Shown one piece after another: positions 1-11,477 of a DNA stretch of 64,000 nt (position 1 is the first letter of the stretch; each line of letters opens with the position of its first letter). The notes below the pieces were generated by a model. That model did no database searches and had not been told where the DNA came from. It saw nothing but the letters and a program-made list of their open reading frames with translations. Position numbers and translations under genes: made by a program. This DNA is from Stenogyne calaminthoides (lineage: Eukaryota > Streptophyta > Magnoliopsida > Lamiales > Lamiaceae), in assembly GCA_037126765.1 (NCBI GenBank), contig JBBCBC010000024.1, forward strand, positions 20,371,554 to 20,435,553, read 5' to 3'.

Positions 1-2346
1 TTGCATCTAATGGGTTTGACCCCATTAAGTGGTTCGACTAGCTCCCACACTCTATTATGAAATATAGAACCCACTTCGGCTTTCATTCTTTGTTTGCCAA
101 GAAACGCATCCTTATCTTGGAGTGCCTCGTCATATGTCCATGGGTCCGATTCCGGAATCAAGTCCGAGGACTCTCCTATTCCCATGAATCTCTCGGGCTG
201 TCTAACAACCCTCCCACTATAACGAGGCTCCGGTTGTGAAAATGTATCGTTTGATATATCATCTAGTACAGTTGGCAATGAGGTTTGCCCTCTAAGCTCA
301 TTTAAGGTAATCTCACTTCTGGGTTTTCTTTGGTTCATATAGTCTTCTTCCAAAAATCTAAAGTGGGTGCTGTTTACCACCTTTTGATCTTCGGAACTAT
401 AGAACATACACCCTTTTGTTCCCTCGGGGTATCCTACAAACAGCCTTAATTCTGATCGAGGATCCAACTTACCGGCTTCCTTGTCTAACATGTAGGCCGG
501 ACACCCCAAAGTTCTCATGTGTCTCATACTAGGCTTGCGCCCGGTCCACAATTCTTTGGGAGTTTTGGGAACCGATTTGGATAGCACCAAGTTCAGAATG
601 TAAGCCGTTGTTTCCAAGGCATAACACCAGAACGACTTGGGAAGATCCGTATAACTCATCATTGATCTAACCATTTCCAAAAGAATTCTGTTGCTTCGCT
701 CTGCAAACCCCGTTTTGGTAAGGGGTTCCGGGTGCAGTGAGCTGGGATACAATCCCTTCATCAGATAAGTAGTTCAAAAACTCATCATTGAGGTATTCGC
801 CTCCACGATCAGATCGTAGAGACTTGATACGTTTTTCCATATGATTCTCTGCTTGAGCCTTAAATTCTTAGAATTTCTCAAAGGTCTCAGATTCATGCTT
901 CATAAGGAAAATGTACCTTGAGTAATCATCAATAAAATTACTCATAACCTCCTCTTGCTTTGGTTGACATTGGACTACATACATCTGTGTGAACGATCTC
1001 TAACACTTCTTTTGCCCTATTCCCCTTGGCTCCAAATGCCCTTTTGGTCATATTACCCTCCAAACATGATTCGAAGGTTGGAATCGATTCAACTTGGAGA
1101 CGCTCCAGTGAACCATCTTTCACCAACCTTTGGATCCTCTTTGGATTTATATGACCTAATCATAGATGCCAAAGAAGTGTCTCGTTCACGTCTGATGAAC
1201 GTTTTCTTTTGTCGGAAATAGTTGATGTGTTATAGGATGCATTTCGTGAGTGGTGTGCACAGTTAATTGTATAGAGATTTTCTACCAATGTCCCGTAACA
1301 GGTACACTCATCATTTCAAAAATGATGTCATTCTTATTAGAAGAAACTTAGTGTCCTTTAATCGAATTTTAGAAACTGAAAGTGAATTCTTTCTAAAACT
1401 GGGAACATAAAGGTAATCTCAAAAAAACTTTATCTTCAAAAGATAGGTGCACTTCTCCCACTGCTTTAACTGCTACTCATGTAGCATTGCAATGTCTGCT
1501 ACTTGCGTAGTATTGCAATAATCGTTACTATCATAGCATTGCAATATCTGTCACTTACGTAGCATTGCAATGTCTTCTACTTTCGTAACGTTGCCCAGTG
1601 TGATGAGGATCTCACTCCTACTGAGTTGCCGGATCATTTAGAACCCGTGAAGCCAACATGATTAGTGGATCTCGTATCAACCACCCACGAATGAGAAGTA
1701 TACGCCGCTAAATAAGTTTCAACAACTAGTGCGTGAGAATTACCTTTCTTTCCGTCCCTTTTGGGGTTGGAACAGGTAAAACCTCCATTGTCCTCTCTCA
1801 CCGCAGCTTAAGCACTTCCTCTTTGGATTTTCCTTGACACAACAAGCATTCCTCATCTTACCATTGCCCTTGGCAACAGTTGAGTTTTATTGCTTATGGC
1901 CTTTGGTCCTCTTCTTTATCTTGCCTACCCTTGGCCTAGAAGATGAAGACGGACCACTTGCCATCAAAGCTTGAGTTTGGTGCCTTATCATCATTTCTGC
2001 CGAGACCAAAAGCTTGCAACAAATTAGCTAGCGAAGCCAAAAATGCTCAAAAACTTTTTGGGCAGAGAGTGAAGTACCAAATTCATCTGAGTCTCCAGAT
2101 CATAATCTGCACTCAGAATCTCAAGTTTGTTCAGATGGGCCATCTATTTTGAGGACGTAATCCCTTACGGGTTTGCCCTCCACCATTTTCAGCGACGACA
2201 TTTCTCGCAAGGTGATCTGATGAGTCCCGCATGTTTTGACTCGTCAGTTGGCTCATCTGATTTTTGTGTGTCAAAATCCACTTGTGCTTTTGTGTAGTTA
2301 GGACAATTATAATTTTTCGTTTCCAATCAATATAGTTTCCATACAT
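1..2346 (-). pseudogene. Copia A gag-pol remnant (gag N-terminus, zinc knuckle, GAG-pre-integrase, integrase)
   Basis: Broken polyprotein on the minus strand. The gag N-terminal segment is at 2131-2346 (motif NYIDWKRK, typical of plant Copia gag). A zinc-knuckle/protease area lies near 1740-1860. The GAG-pre-integrase and integrase start is at 938-1126 (CESC-type finger written here FESC, then HTDVCSPM with the first catalytic Asp). The rest of integrase runs to position 1. Stops and indels break it throughout, and the segment corresponding to 51690-51715 of copy D (end of YEYF..FIDDYS) is partly deleted near 945. At the integrase C-terminus (about 555-600), however, this copy keeps the open frame that copy D has lost to a stop and an extra base. 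It is non-functional. Confidence 0.85.
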
Positions 2347-3906
2347 ATTGAATTAACTTTAAGTATAATAACAGTGGATTAAAAAGTAACGACATGATGA
2401 ACTGAAATAAACAACTATATGCAATAGCACAAGTATATCACAAGATTCGATCATATGCATCATATTTAAAATCTCAAAAAAAATATGAACAATGCATCAG
2501 CCAACATCTCAAAACAGTTTAAATAAGCCACATGGGGTGGGTCATTATTTAAACACATTCAAGCAGGTTACAAACAAGAACAGTTACAAACCTTTAATAT
2601 CCAGATTAATAGTTGGCTCCCACTTGACCAATATAAAATTAACAGGGACTTCGGGGAAGTATATGCATATCAATTTAATACCTAAGTAATAACCATGATT
2701 AAATACAGGATTACTATTTCGCTTTGATCGAGCCTCGTGGGGAGGGTCATCGTCGCCACTAGTAATAACCCACAATCATCTGTTTGGAATTCATTCATGT
2801 GAAACCTATCTTTTTGACCGTCCCGTGGGGGGAATTTCTCCAAAAGAATTCACAAATAAATAAATCATGGAGGTCAAAATTAATTCAATTTTATTATCCG
2901 GAATAAAATTGTCAATTAATTATTTAAACATACTTAGTAATTTTGTAGGTGAGATTTTTCCATTTGGCAACCCTCATGCAAACACATTTAAACAAATTAA
3001 ATAAAGCATAAGATAAAGACAAATAAATCAAGCAAAAAAAAAAAAATAAACATATTGGGCACAAATTATCCAATTGTCATGGTTTGATTTTTTCTTGGCT
3101 TGATCTTGAAGAAACACGCCTCGAATTTCTCCCACTCGTTCGTCTCGAAAAAATACTTCGTCTCGAACGCCACGCCAAGCGGCTTCGCGGCCGGGATGCA
3201 CGCCCGCATCCAAACCGGCCACTTGGCCTAGAAACGACCTCGGCGACCTCGGCACCGCCCGTGCCTCACACGCCCATCGATGCCTCGGCACACCTCCTCG
3301 AAGTATCGGCAGTGTCGGCAGATCTCGGCGGCGCAGCGACGACATCCTGCGCTCATCCGGCGTGCTTTCGCCCGCCTCACTTCTCCCCGCGACCTCGGCG
3401 GCCTTCAGCGTCCCTTGGCGCCCATCTGCAGCGCCAGCATGTATCCGCCCGTCCGCTTCGACTTTGGAAGCGCGCCGCCCGTCTTGCATGTTCTTCTCTC
3501 ATACGGCCTCGGCCTCCCGCCCTCGCCACTGCGCCCATGCGTGCCGGTAGCGCCCGCTTCCTCTTCTCGATTTCGGATTTAAATCCTTTAATTCTTTCGT
3601 CTCTTCGTTCCCGATCCGGTTATAATTTGTTTACAAAAAATAAATAAACCTAGATCTAGACTAGTCTATTACATTGATCAAATCAAACAAATCCTAGTCT
3701 AATCGTGGATTTTCTCACGAGGCAAAACAAATCCGAACGAATCGAATTAAAAAAATCACGGTTTATATGCATGCAAAATAAAACATTAAAATCCATGACA
3801 ATTGAATACCGCAAAAATGTATCTAACAACAGCTTCTACTATCCAATTTCAAATTTAATGTCCACGAATTAAATTACAATTTAAAAATTCAGAGTCTTAA
3901 ACAAAG
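2347..3906 (-). other. Copia A untranslated leader with GC-rich island
   Basis: This is the stretch between the primer-binding site and gag of Copia A. Most of it is AT-rich, but about 3110-3600 is strongly GC-rich and full of CCTCGGCG- and CGCC-type repeats. Long open frames there on both strands (3084-3647 plus, 3028-3489 minus) are what GC-rich, stop-poor DNA gives, and neither resembles a known protein. Copy D has a homologous but more diverged island at 55490-55975. I annotate it as a family-specific leader rather than a host gene. Confidence 0.6.
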
Positions 3907-3919
3907 GGCTCGATACCGA
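3907..3919 (-). other. Degenerate primer-binding site of Copia A
   Basis: Directly abuts the LTR. The minus strand reads close to TGGTATCAGAGCC, the complement of the initiator tRNA-Met 3' end used by plant Copia elements. It carries a few mismatches compared with the intact site at 56300-56312. Confidence 0.65.
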
Positions 3920-3920
3920 T

Positions 3921-5769
3921 TGTTGGGGAATGATTCGCATGCATCTATTCGGGGTGAATATTTAAATACAAATTTAATTCATTAATTATTACTAGCATGA
4001 ATTAATCCTATATTAATTCAAATAATAATTGCAACAACACATCATGCATATAAAAAGCCACGTAAAACCTCTGCGATGCGAAATCTACGGGTTTACGTGA
4101 ACGCATTCTCTTGGGATGGCAGTTGGCTTTGGTCGGACGGACGGACTAACCAAAAGGACTTCCCAAGTATTCCTTTAGCCCTTGCTCGACAATCCGGTGG
4201 AAGGATACTCAAACAATTAACAAAAGGAAAAAAATAAACTTTGTTGCACCACTTATGTGGATTTGCTAATATTTCCAGCACATGGAATTGTACTTGGGAA
4301 TGAACTAATCATCCCCTATTTATAGGAGAGAGGGTGGTCGAATTTTATGTGATATTTCAATGTGGGAAAAGACTTTTCTTGGCCACCAAGAAATCTTGAA
4401 TATATCCCTTATATTCTTTTTCCCATAATTAAAATATTCCACAAAAAATCCCACCTCCTCTATAATAGATGAATTTCGAAAATTTAGGATGTCAAGAATC
4501 CAAGATTTGGATCTTCTTGAATTTATGAGATATTCTTGTATTTCAAGAAATACATATCTTCCATAATATCTTTTCAAGAAAATCAAGAAAATCTTTCTTG
4601 CCCACTTATATTTTCAAAAATTAAAATTTACTATATAGATAACCAAGTGGGAGATTTCTTGAATTTAATGAGATAATCTTGTATTCCAAGAATACATATC
4701 TTCATTCCATAACAAAATTCAAAGAAAATCTTTCTCCCTCTTTTATCCATAATTTTCGAAAATTTTAGAGGAAATCAACAATATTTATTTTATTTTAATC
4801 ACCTTTTCAGTTATTTGGACTATATGTTGGGCTACTCAGGGGGCCTTTAGGAGAATTAAGATTGGACCTTCTAATGGATCTTGAATATCTAATATTGAGC
4901 CACAATATAATTCAAGCCCATAAATATTAATTAATCCCACTACATAATTAATATTCCACTATCCATCTTAACCCATATTATACTCAATATGGCTCCGGTC
5001 ATTATTTCCGTGTTTTAAGATTATCTAGCCCATTAATTAATTCAAGCCACTGAAATAGCTTTCCGTTAATTAATATCTTTTGTCCTTGGTCGAGGAACGG
5101 TTCAACATTATTATCCATACCGAAAACTAATTCCACTTGCAAGATTTGGTATGATAAAGCTTATGAACCTCCCAAGGGGGCAAATCAAGCAAGTGTACTT
5201 GCACACGATTCTTCGTATTAAATCTTAGCAATCACATGTGACCAATAATATTGCCCAAGATAAAAAGTATTTAATCTCTCTGATTCGCTACCCATGATAA
5301 GTCAAAGCAATAGTTACCAATCCCACGTGATCCTATTTAAGGGACGAAGGTTAAGAAACAACGAACCACTGAGGTCTAATTCTTCCTTGTTCAGTTCTGA
5401 AGAATTTATCCTTCAGAGGTCCTATTCAAATAAGATTAGTCATGCACTAGTGTAATCTCTTGGTCAAGACAAACCAATCTGAGCCTTACACCTCAACCTT
5501 TCGCGATGGTTGTTCATTTCCATCTAGGTCGTGAATGGCGTACTTATAGTTACAAGGGGACTTTAATTTAATCTTCTCGTGATCCGTATCACTAAATTAA
5601 CTACTGATGTAACATGTACGAATTATTGAACAGATTATGCGAGAAATATATGTAACATTCAATCATATTTAAAGCATCAGTGATAAACAATTTATTTCAG
5701 TAAATAAGTCTGGAAATTCAGTTTCGATTATACAAAGTAAAAAGCATACTTTTAAGTATAATCCCAACA
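3921..5769 (-). repeat. 5' LTR of Copia A (1849 bp)
   Basis: Starts TGTTGGGG and ends CCCAACA, and matches the two 1842-bp LTRs of Copia D along its length with scattered substitutions and indels. A TATA-type element on the minus strand is at 4315-4324. There is no coding content; the AT-rich open frames inside are fortuitous. Confidence 0.92.
4315..4324 (-). promoter_or_regulatory. TATA box in Copia A LTR
   Basis: The minus strand reads TATAAATAGG followed by GGATGA. The same site is kept at 47732-47741 and 56706-56715 in the LTRs of copy D, as expected for the LTR promoter. Confidence 0.6.
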
Positions 5770-6625
5770 GGGAGAAACGTGAAACTACCTGTAACTGTAA
5801 TATGGGCTATTGTGATTTCCTCCTTTCATTCACGAATACTCGATTAGTCTTGAACATGATCAAGTGTCAATTCAAATAACTTAATCACTTTATCTCCAAT
5901 CAATAATTGATCACGTATGTCATGCTTGGCCAAAGTCCAAGTTGAGGTACATTGGCCAATGACTTTGATCCAATTATGATGAAAAGGTGAGTATTCTCTC
6001 TAAATCCACTTTGAGGAATGAATCATATTCTTGGCTCAACTACCACGCACATGCACTTCGTGATGAACCCAATCCAAGCCATATCTACCCATGGAAGGGT
6101 GCAAGAGTCGGTCATGGTCAAAGTTCATCACTCCACACATGTCGTGCGTATTGGCCTCAAGTCAAAGGAGTATCGCATCGCTCCCACTAACCGAGACACC
6201 CGTAGACACATATAGTGGAACTACATCAAACAGTTTCTTGGATGGGTATACCAATACCCTATAAGGTATTTGTGCATCCATCATGATACACCTAGTATCT
6301 CGTAGTAAGTGTGATCTTACTACACTCTCCAAGAATATGATGCAGATCGCACACCAATATCCATTGCATCATCAATATCCCTTTCTTGATGATCCTTGAT
6401 CGGGGCTATTTGAGAATCATGCTTAAGTCATCTGAGTTCTCACATACCCAATGACAGCAGTGATTCAGGGGAACACATATAAGAACAAATGCAAACAATC
6501 AAACATAATATTCTAATAAGTGTAATGCCATACATTTAATATTAAATAAAAAATAATATTAAACAAACACTGAATATTATCTGAGCATTATGTCCTTACA
6601 ATAGATTGTCTCTAGGACATTAACA
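5770..6625 (-). mobile_element. LTR remnant of a different Copia element (B)
   Basis: The minus strand begins TGTTAATGTCCTAGAGACAA at 6625, resembling the start of Angela-type plant Copia LTRs (which start TGTTGGAAATATGCCCTAGAG). It sits exactly where the reverse transcriptase of Copia C is cut after the LQLDVNN motif. Its other end is lost to the insertion of Copia A at 5769. No gene is visible inside. CTAAT at 6626-6630 is the candidate target duplication, but the partner is out of view. Solo LTR or truncated full element cannot be told apart. Confidence 0.55.
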
Positions 6626-6626
6626 C

Positions 6627-7086
6627 TAATATTGTTCACATCTAGTTGTAGTAAAGATCATTTATTCATAACGGCAAGTGAAAGGAGAATACGAGCAGTC
6701 GAGGCTTTAACAACAAGACTAAAAGTGTGAGTAAAGTCAAAATCTAGTATTTGAGTAAAGACCTGGGCCACTAAACGAGATTTATAGTGATCAATGGAAC
6801 TGCCAGCAAGGAATTTTGTGCGAAAGACCCATTTAAAACCAGCAATATTTGCATTATCGGGACGAGGAACCAAAACCTAAGTCTGATAAGATTGAAGAGC
6901 TCGCAACTCATCATCCATTGATGCAACCCAATGAGGCGGCTTGGCTGCAGATTGGAAACCAAGAGGTTTCGAGGCAGCATGTAAAGCAGTTAAAAGATCA
7001 CTGTGAGCAACATGAGTCATGTTCGGGGGATGTTTAAGCTTAAATATCCCCTTTTGGGCATGAGTATGCATGTGATGTGTACTCAT
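6627..7086 (-). pseudogene. Copia C reverse transcriptase, N-terminal fragment
   Basis: Minus-strand translation gives the pre-RT linker HWVASMDDELRAL (6877-7086). Then come the RT start with VPRPDNANIAGFKWVFRTKF and the SRLVAQVFTQ.LDFDFTHTFS region (6658-6873), then LQLDVNN near 6630-6650. The YVDD active site and all of RNase H are missing because the sequence ends at the border of Copia B. A frameshift separates the linker from RT. It is a dead fragment of an RNA-templated DNA polymerase. Confidence 0.88.
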
Positions 7087-7312
7087 AGCAGGGGCACATG
7101 AGACTTTTGTGGATGATTTGAAGAGGCAGGAGTAGTAGGTGAAGGAGGTGCATGTATCAAATCCAAAAATGAAGAGTACTCGAGTTCATGAGAACTACGA
7201 GATGTGACTGTACTTGAGAAAGGAAGATATTCTTCATCGAACTGAGAATGACGTGTAATGTAAACTCGATAGGTACTGGGATCCATGCAACGAGAACCTT
7301 TGTGTTGGACAC
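7087..7312 (-). pseudogene. Copia C integrase-RT linker remnant
   Basis: Low-complexity Ser/Pro-rich minus-strand frame (7083-7286, with repeated SHELEYSSF/PPSPTTPASS character) lying between the integrase C-terminus and RT. Such linkers are poorly conserved in Copia elements. It is interrupted on its integrase side by the MITE at 7315. Confidence 0.5.
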
Positions 7313-7314
7313 TA

Positions 7315-7553
7315 CTCCCTCCGTCCTATTTTGGATTGCCCATTCACTTTTTAGCTTGTGTTTTAGCGAGCGAATTGGTTATTAGTATTTGAAATGATAA
7401 AGAGATTTTTAAGGTGGGGTATGATAGTCCTACCTCTCATCTATCCTACACCTCCTTAAAAGTCACTTTATCATTTTCAATACTAATAAACAACTCGCTT
7501 GCTAAAACATGAGTCAACTTGTGAATGGGCAATCTAAAATAGGACAGAGAGAG
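7315..7553. mobile_element. Stowaway (Tc1/mariner-type) MITE
   Basis: Begins CTCCCTCCGTCCTATTTT and ends with the near-complementary AAAATAGGACAGAGAGAG, flanked by TA on both sides (7313-7314 and 7554-7555). Left and right halves are complementary almost to the centre, so the whole 239 bp is a foldback. CTCCCTCCGT is the standard Stowaway terminus. It interrupts the integrase region of Copia C and encodes nothing. Confidence 0.95.
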
Positions 7554-7555
7554 TA

Positions 7556-8413
7556 TAACCAAGAAAAATACAGGGCACACTTCTGGGTGAAAACTTGTTA
7601 GCTGCATAATCGCATAAGCATGGATAAGCATGACAACCAAAAACATGAAACTTTTCATAAGCTGGGGGAACATAAAATAGGAGCTCAAAGGGAGACTGAT
7701 TACCCAGAACGAAAAATGGGAGTCTGTTGATAATATATACAGTAGAACTGAAAGCTTCCACTCAATACTTGGCAGGAACCGAAGCATGAAATAACATAGC
7801 CAAACCGATTTTTGTTATATGCAATGTGTTTGCGCTCTGCCCTTCCATTTTGAGCGCGAATATATGGACAGGACATGGAGAGATGTATGCCATACTTAAG
7901 AAAGAGAGCCATTAACTTATTATTAGTGAATTCAGTTCCTTTATTCGACTGAAAAACTTGAATTTTGCTGGAAAATTGATTTTCAACAAAATTTTGAAAA
8001 TTTTCAAACACAACACAAAAATCTGACTTAACTTTCATAGGATAAAACCAATTGAACCGAGAAAAGTCATAAATAAACACAACATAATAAGCATAACCAG
8101 AAGCAGAAATAACATGAGCCGGTTCCCACAGGTCACAATTAATTAATTCCAAAACTGCACTAGCACGCTTAGCATTGATAGCATAAGATAAACGTTTACT
8201 CTTAGCCATCTGGCAAAATGAACAAATAGTAGGTTTAGACAGTAAAGAAGTAACTGAAACAAGACCTAATTTATTTAATAATGCTATAGAATCAAAAGCT
8301 GCATGTCCAAGTCCAAAAGAACCTCGAACCTTTACACTCTTTAACATAGCAATCAAAGCTGCTTGACCTTGCACCAGGATATAAAGACCATGCTCACGCT
8401 GACCTTTTGCCAT
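7556..8413 (-). pseudogene. Copia C GAG-pre-integrase and integrase fragment
   Basis: The 7700-8413 frame contains the pre-integrase region and CSFCQMAK finger remnant, then INCDLWEPAH with the first catalytic Asp. QSNKGTEF is where the second Asp is replaced by Asn (usual form SDNGGEF). NGRAERKH carries the catalytic Glu. The 7534-7761 frame continues into ILGNQSPFE-like C-terminal sequence, out of frame. It is non-functional through frameshift, the D-to-N change and the MITE insertion. Confidence 0.88.
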
Positions 8414-8434
8414 AGGAATCCCTATTTTTCGGTT

Positions 8435-8656
8435 TTATATTTCAAAAGAGTCAGCAGAGAAAAGTACATTAACAGGATAATCGCTAGTAAGTTTGTTGAT
8501 GGACAACAAATTTTTGGTAAGATGGGGCACAACCAAAACATCCAATAATGAAAAACCACGAGATAATGCATAAGAACCAGTATGAGAAATATCAAGTTTA
8601 ACATCATTACCAACATATACCTTATCAAAAACCAGTGTAGGAGGATGTGGCATCAT
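8435..8656 (-). pseudogene. Copia C protease fragment
   Basis: Minus-strand frame with VYVGNDVKLDISHTGS and DVLVVPHLTKNLLSINKL, which is the C-terminal half of the plant Copia aspartic protease domain. The catalytic D-S/T-G motif would lie upstream (about 8660-8800), where the frame is broken. Confidence 0.8.
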
Positions 8657-8825
8657 GATTTTCTGCGTTATTTGTTATGTGGGTCATTGCACCGGTATCG
8701 GGATACCAATCAAATGGGGTAGACGAACCAAGAGAGCAGCCTGTATTGAAAGCATTTGCCAAATGGGCTTGCTGAGAATTGGAATCATAATAGCATTCAG
8801 GACAATATGTATTATAATGGCCGGG

Positions 8826-9450
8826 TTACGGCAAATCTGACAAGTTGGATTCGAATGTCCACAACCACATGCACCACCAGAATTTCAACCACCTCTGCCC
8901 TGATTGAGAAAACAGTTGACGACCACCATAGTTGCCACGATTTGATGATGACCGATTATTATTTCCTCCCCCACGATTAGAGCCTCTGGGGCTGTGATGT
9001 GCCACAAAGGCAACAAACCCAGAAGACGTTCTAGACTTGACGGATTTAGTGAAAATATCGTGAGCCTCGACTAGAGAAAGTAGGGTTGCAAAGTTATGCA
9101 TTAGATCTTTATTAATATGAGTAGAAGAGAAACCATGAAACTCGGATCCCAAACCCCGCAAAAACCAGTGTGATTTGTCTATGTCATCAACAAGATGACC
9201 CATGGCTGCTAACTATATCACATAATTTTTTAAATATTGAACTGTATTCTGTGATAGTGAGGTTACCTCTTTCAATGAGTTGGACTTCATCCTTGATCTT
9301 GAGTTCCCGTGCTTTTGAATAGCAGTTAAAGACAAATGCCAATGTATCCCAGATGTACGAGATGATGAGCATCCGATCAAGGCGACGAGGGCTTCCTCGC
9401 TCAGGGTGGAAGTGAGAAATACTTTGACGATCTGGTCGTTCACGTACCAC
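8826..9450 (-). pseudogene. Copia C gag fragment
   Basis: Two overlapping frames (9187-9450 and 8826-9203) carry a gag domain: ELKIKDEVQLIERGNLTITE then SHWFLRGLGSEFHGFSS, followed by an Arg/Gly/Asn-rich tail (RGSNRGGGNNNRSS) before the degenerate zinc knuckle. This is the UBN2/Retrotran_gag type of capsid protein. The two halves are out of frame. The start of gag lies toward 9595, where the Athila element is inserted. Confidence 0.85.
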
Positions 9451-9595
9451 TTGATGTACGCAGGATTGTGTGTTGAAGATCTGTCGGTGTTGATGAGGAT
9501 TTTCGACGGCGGTGGAGCAGACCCGTCAAGGTGAGGGTAGACTCATGGCCTGCAAGGTGAGGGTAGACTCGAAAGGAGACGTGTTGGAGGTGTGA
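9451..9595 (-). pseudogene. Copia C gag start/leader, left side of Athila insertion
   Basis: Continuation of the Copia C gag/leader up to the Athila border. It contains a short direct repeat, CAAGGTGAGGGTAGACTC, at about 9529 and 9554. No independent gene is seen. Confidence 0.45.
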
Positions 9596-9908
9596 TGAGG
9601 GTCTTAATTGCTTGTGTGATGGTCATTTTGTGTGCCTTATTTGATGTGATTTGAGCTCATTTTCAATGAAAAGTGCTACTAATCCCGTTTATTTGAGAAT
9701 GTGATGAAATGTGTAGGATTTGGGTGAAAATGAGCAAGAAGTGGTTCCAAACTGGTCTGATTTAAAAGACTGTTTCAGAATAGGATTGAACAATTATAAG
9801 CGCATTGAAAAGAGGGTTCCAACGGAAAAAGAATCAACTAAATCGGAGTTCTGGAGCTCAAGTTATGAGCGAAACAAAAGTGTTGCGCAAAAATGGAGAA
9901 AGAGAGGC

Positions 9909-10155
9909 TGCTCGACTCGAGCAACATTGCTCGGGTCGTGCAGGTCTTAAAAGCGGGCTTGTTGAAATGAGATTTTGAAGAAAATGTCTTCCAGGACTTG
10001 CTCGAGTCGAGCAACCTTGCTCGACCTCCCTTTGGTCGAGCAAGGGAGGTGATCGAGCGAATTTTCGAAGTTCTGAGTTGCTCGACCCAATTTTGGTCGA
10101 GCAACTTGAAGAAAGAAAACGTGCGTGCGATTTCACACTTGCTCGAGTCGAGCAA
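9909..10155. repeat. Palindrome cluster TTGCTCGAGTCGAGCAA in Athila 5' LTR
   Basis: Self-complementary or hairpin-forming motifs at 9909-9924, 9997-10013, about 10016-10045 (loop CCTCCCTTTGG), 10078-10104 (loop CCCAATTTT) and 10139-10155. They lie immediately upstream of the TATA element. The 3' LTR has the same set (about 19912-20176) plus one extra copy at 20110-20126. Confidence 0.85.
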
Positions 10156-10216
10156 GCAAAAATATTTGAGGTCCCCCATTCTGACCTAGGGACACGTGCC
10201 AGGAGAGCCAAAAGCA

Positions 10217-10224
10217 TATATAAG
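10217..10224 (+). promoter_or_regulatory. TATA box of Athila 5' LTR
   Basis: TATATAAG followed by ACCCAACTTCG. The identical element is at 20239-20246 in the 3' LTR. Its position inside the LTR and conservation between LTRs support a promoter; no transcript data. Confidence 0.55.
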
Positions 10225-11477
10225 ACCCAACTTCGTTTTTTAGCATTTTTCTAGAGTTAGGTTTTTTAGAGTTAGGATTTTTAGGGGAAGCAGCTGGGAA
10301 TTTTCTAGAGTTAGGTTTTTTAGCATTTTTCTTCAATATAAGTCCCCAGGTGATACTTTTCAATTTTTGGAAGTACTTTTGTGTGTAGATCTCTTAGAAA
10401 TTCATAGTTTAGCTAGATTTAAGAGTTAATTGCATTTACAAACAAGGATTGAAGGTGTTTATGCTTTTCATTTTCAAGTCTTCAAGAGGTGATACCTTTC
10501 AGTTATTGCAAGTTTTATTCACTATTTCTTATGGGTTTGCTTTATATTGTCATTTTAACCATGGGTTTCTCTCCTAGAACCATGGGCTAAGCTTATTTGT
10601 TTTGGGTGTTGGATATATGTGGGGAAATTGATGGGTATGTGAACTAATTTCTTGATTATGTCTATGTGGGTAATTTTCTATGGTTTCTATTGTTGTAGGT
10701 TTAATGCTTCAAATATCTTGTTGATTCTATTAGCTAGCATTCTTAATTTTGTGTATTACAACTAGGGTTGGATATGCTTGATTAAGTTGTGAGTGTGAGT
10801 CTCAATTTGGGTAATTTGATGTTACTTAGTAGCTAGTTCAATCACAAGTTGGCTAGTGGCTAGAGCGACAAGAATATACATTAATCGAGTGGAGGTCGTC
10901 TATGAGATTGGTGAGGAGACTATGTCTAGGAATTAGTAACCGTGTTGAAACTTTCTATTCATCACAATCTTGAGAGATTATGGGATTAATTAGGTGCTAG
11001 TTAATTCACGTTGTTCACGTAGGCCTCAAAAGGGATTGGTCTACACATTTTTGTGATTGCTCCTAGCTAAATCACCACTCATGACATAATTGAGTAGTTG
11101 GTTTGTGAACTTGTTAGTGACCCCACATAAGGAAAACACCCAAAGAAATTCTCTCACCCTTGCACTTTCCCTCGAAAGTTAGTTTTAATTGCTTGATTGC
11201 TTTTTGTTCTTACTTTACTTGATTAGTAGTAATTGTTAGTTTTAATTCTTGTTGTCTTTAGTTGAAAATCAGTACTTGAGTTAACTTGCTTTTAAAATTC
11301 AAAAACTTTTATCGCTTCTATAATACCATGGATACGTATAACTTTGGGGGTCCACTCCTCTCCTAGTCTCTTGGGTTCGATAAATACTTGGTCAAATTAC
11401 TTACACTACTACGACGATCCCGTACTCTTGTGGTGAAGTAGGAAAATATTTTTAACCAAAAATTCCAATCAAGGAAA

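Larger units (their letters stand above)
1..5769 (-). mobile_element. Copia LTR retrotransposon A, 5' part (cut by window edge)
   Basis: This minus-strand Ty1/Copia element is collinear with the complete element at 47341-58156. Position 1 corresponds to about 50735 there, between integrase and reverse transcriptase. Reading leftwards from the right edge, it holds a 5' LTR (3921-5769), a degenerate primer-binding site, a long leader with a GC-rich island, gag and part of pol. The 3' part lies outside the window. Its right flank is the LTR of another Copia (B), so A inserted into B. The five bases after the LTR are gggag; the matching left duplication cannot be checked. The family identification is firm; the lineage (Tork-supergroup, Angela/TAR-like) is tentative. 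Confidence 0.9.
9596..11476 (+). repeat. 5' LTR of Athila element (1881 bp)
   Basis: Starts TGAGGGTCTTAATTGCTTG and aligns with 19600-21462. The end is set by the neighbouring primer-binding site and by comparison with the 3' LTR, which ends in CA. It contains a cluster of GCTCGAGTCGAGC palindromes (9909-10155), a TATA element at 10217 and a duplicated TTTTCTAGAGTTAGG segment near 10246-10330 not present twice in the 3' LTR. Confidence 0.9.

Noticed and set aside
3028..3647. Overlapping long open frames on both strands (153 and 187 residues) as host genes
   Set aside because: The sequence is GC-rich and repetitive, lies in the leader of Copia A, has no motif, and the homologous island in Copia D does not keep either frame.
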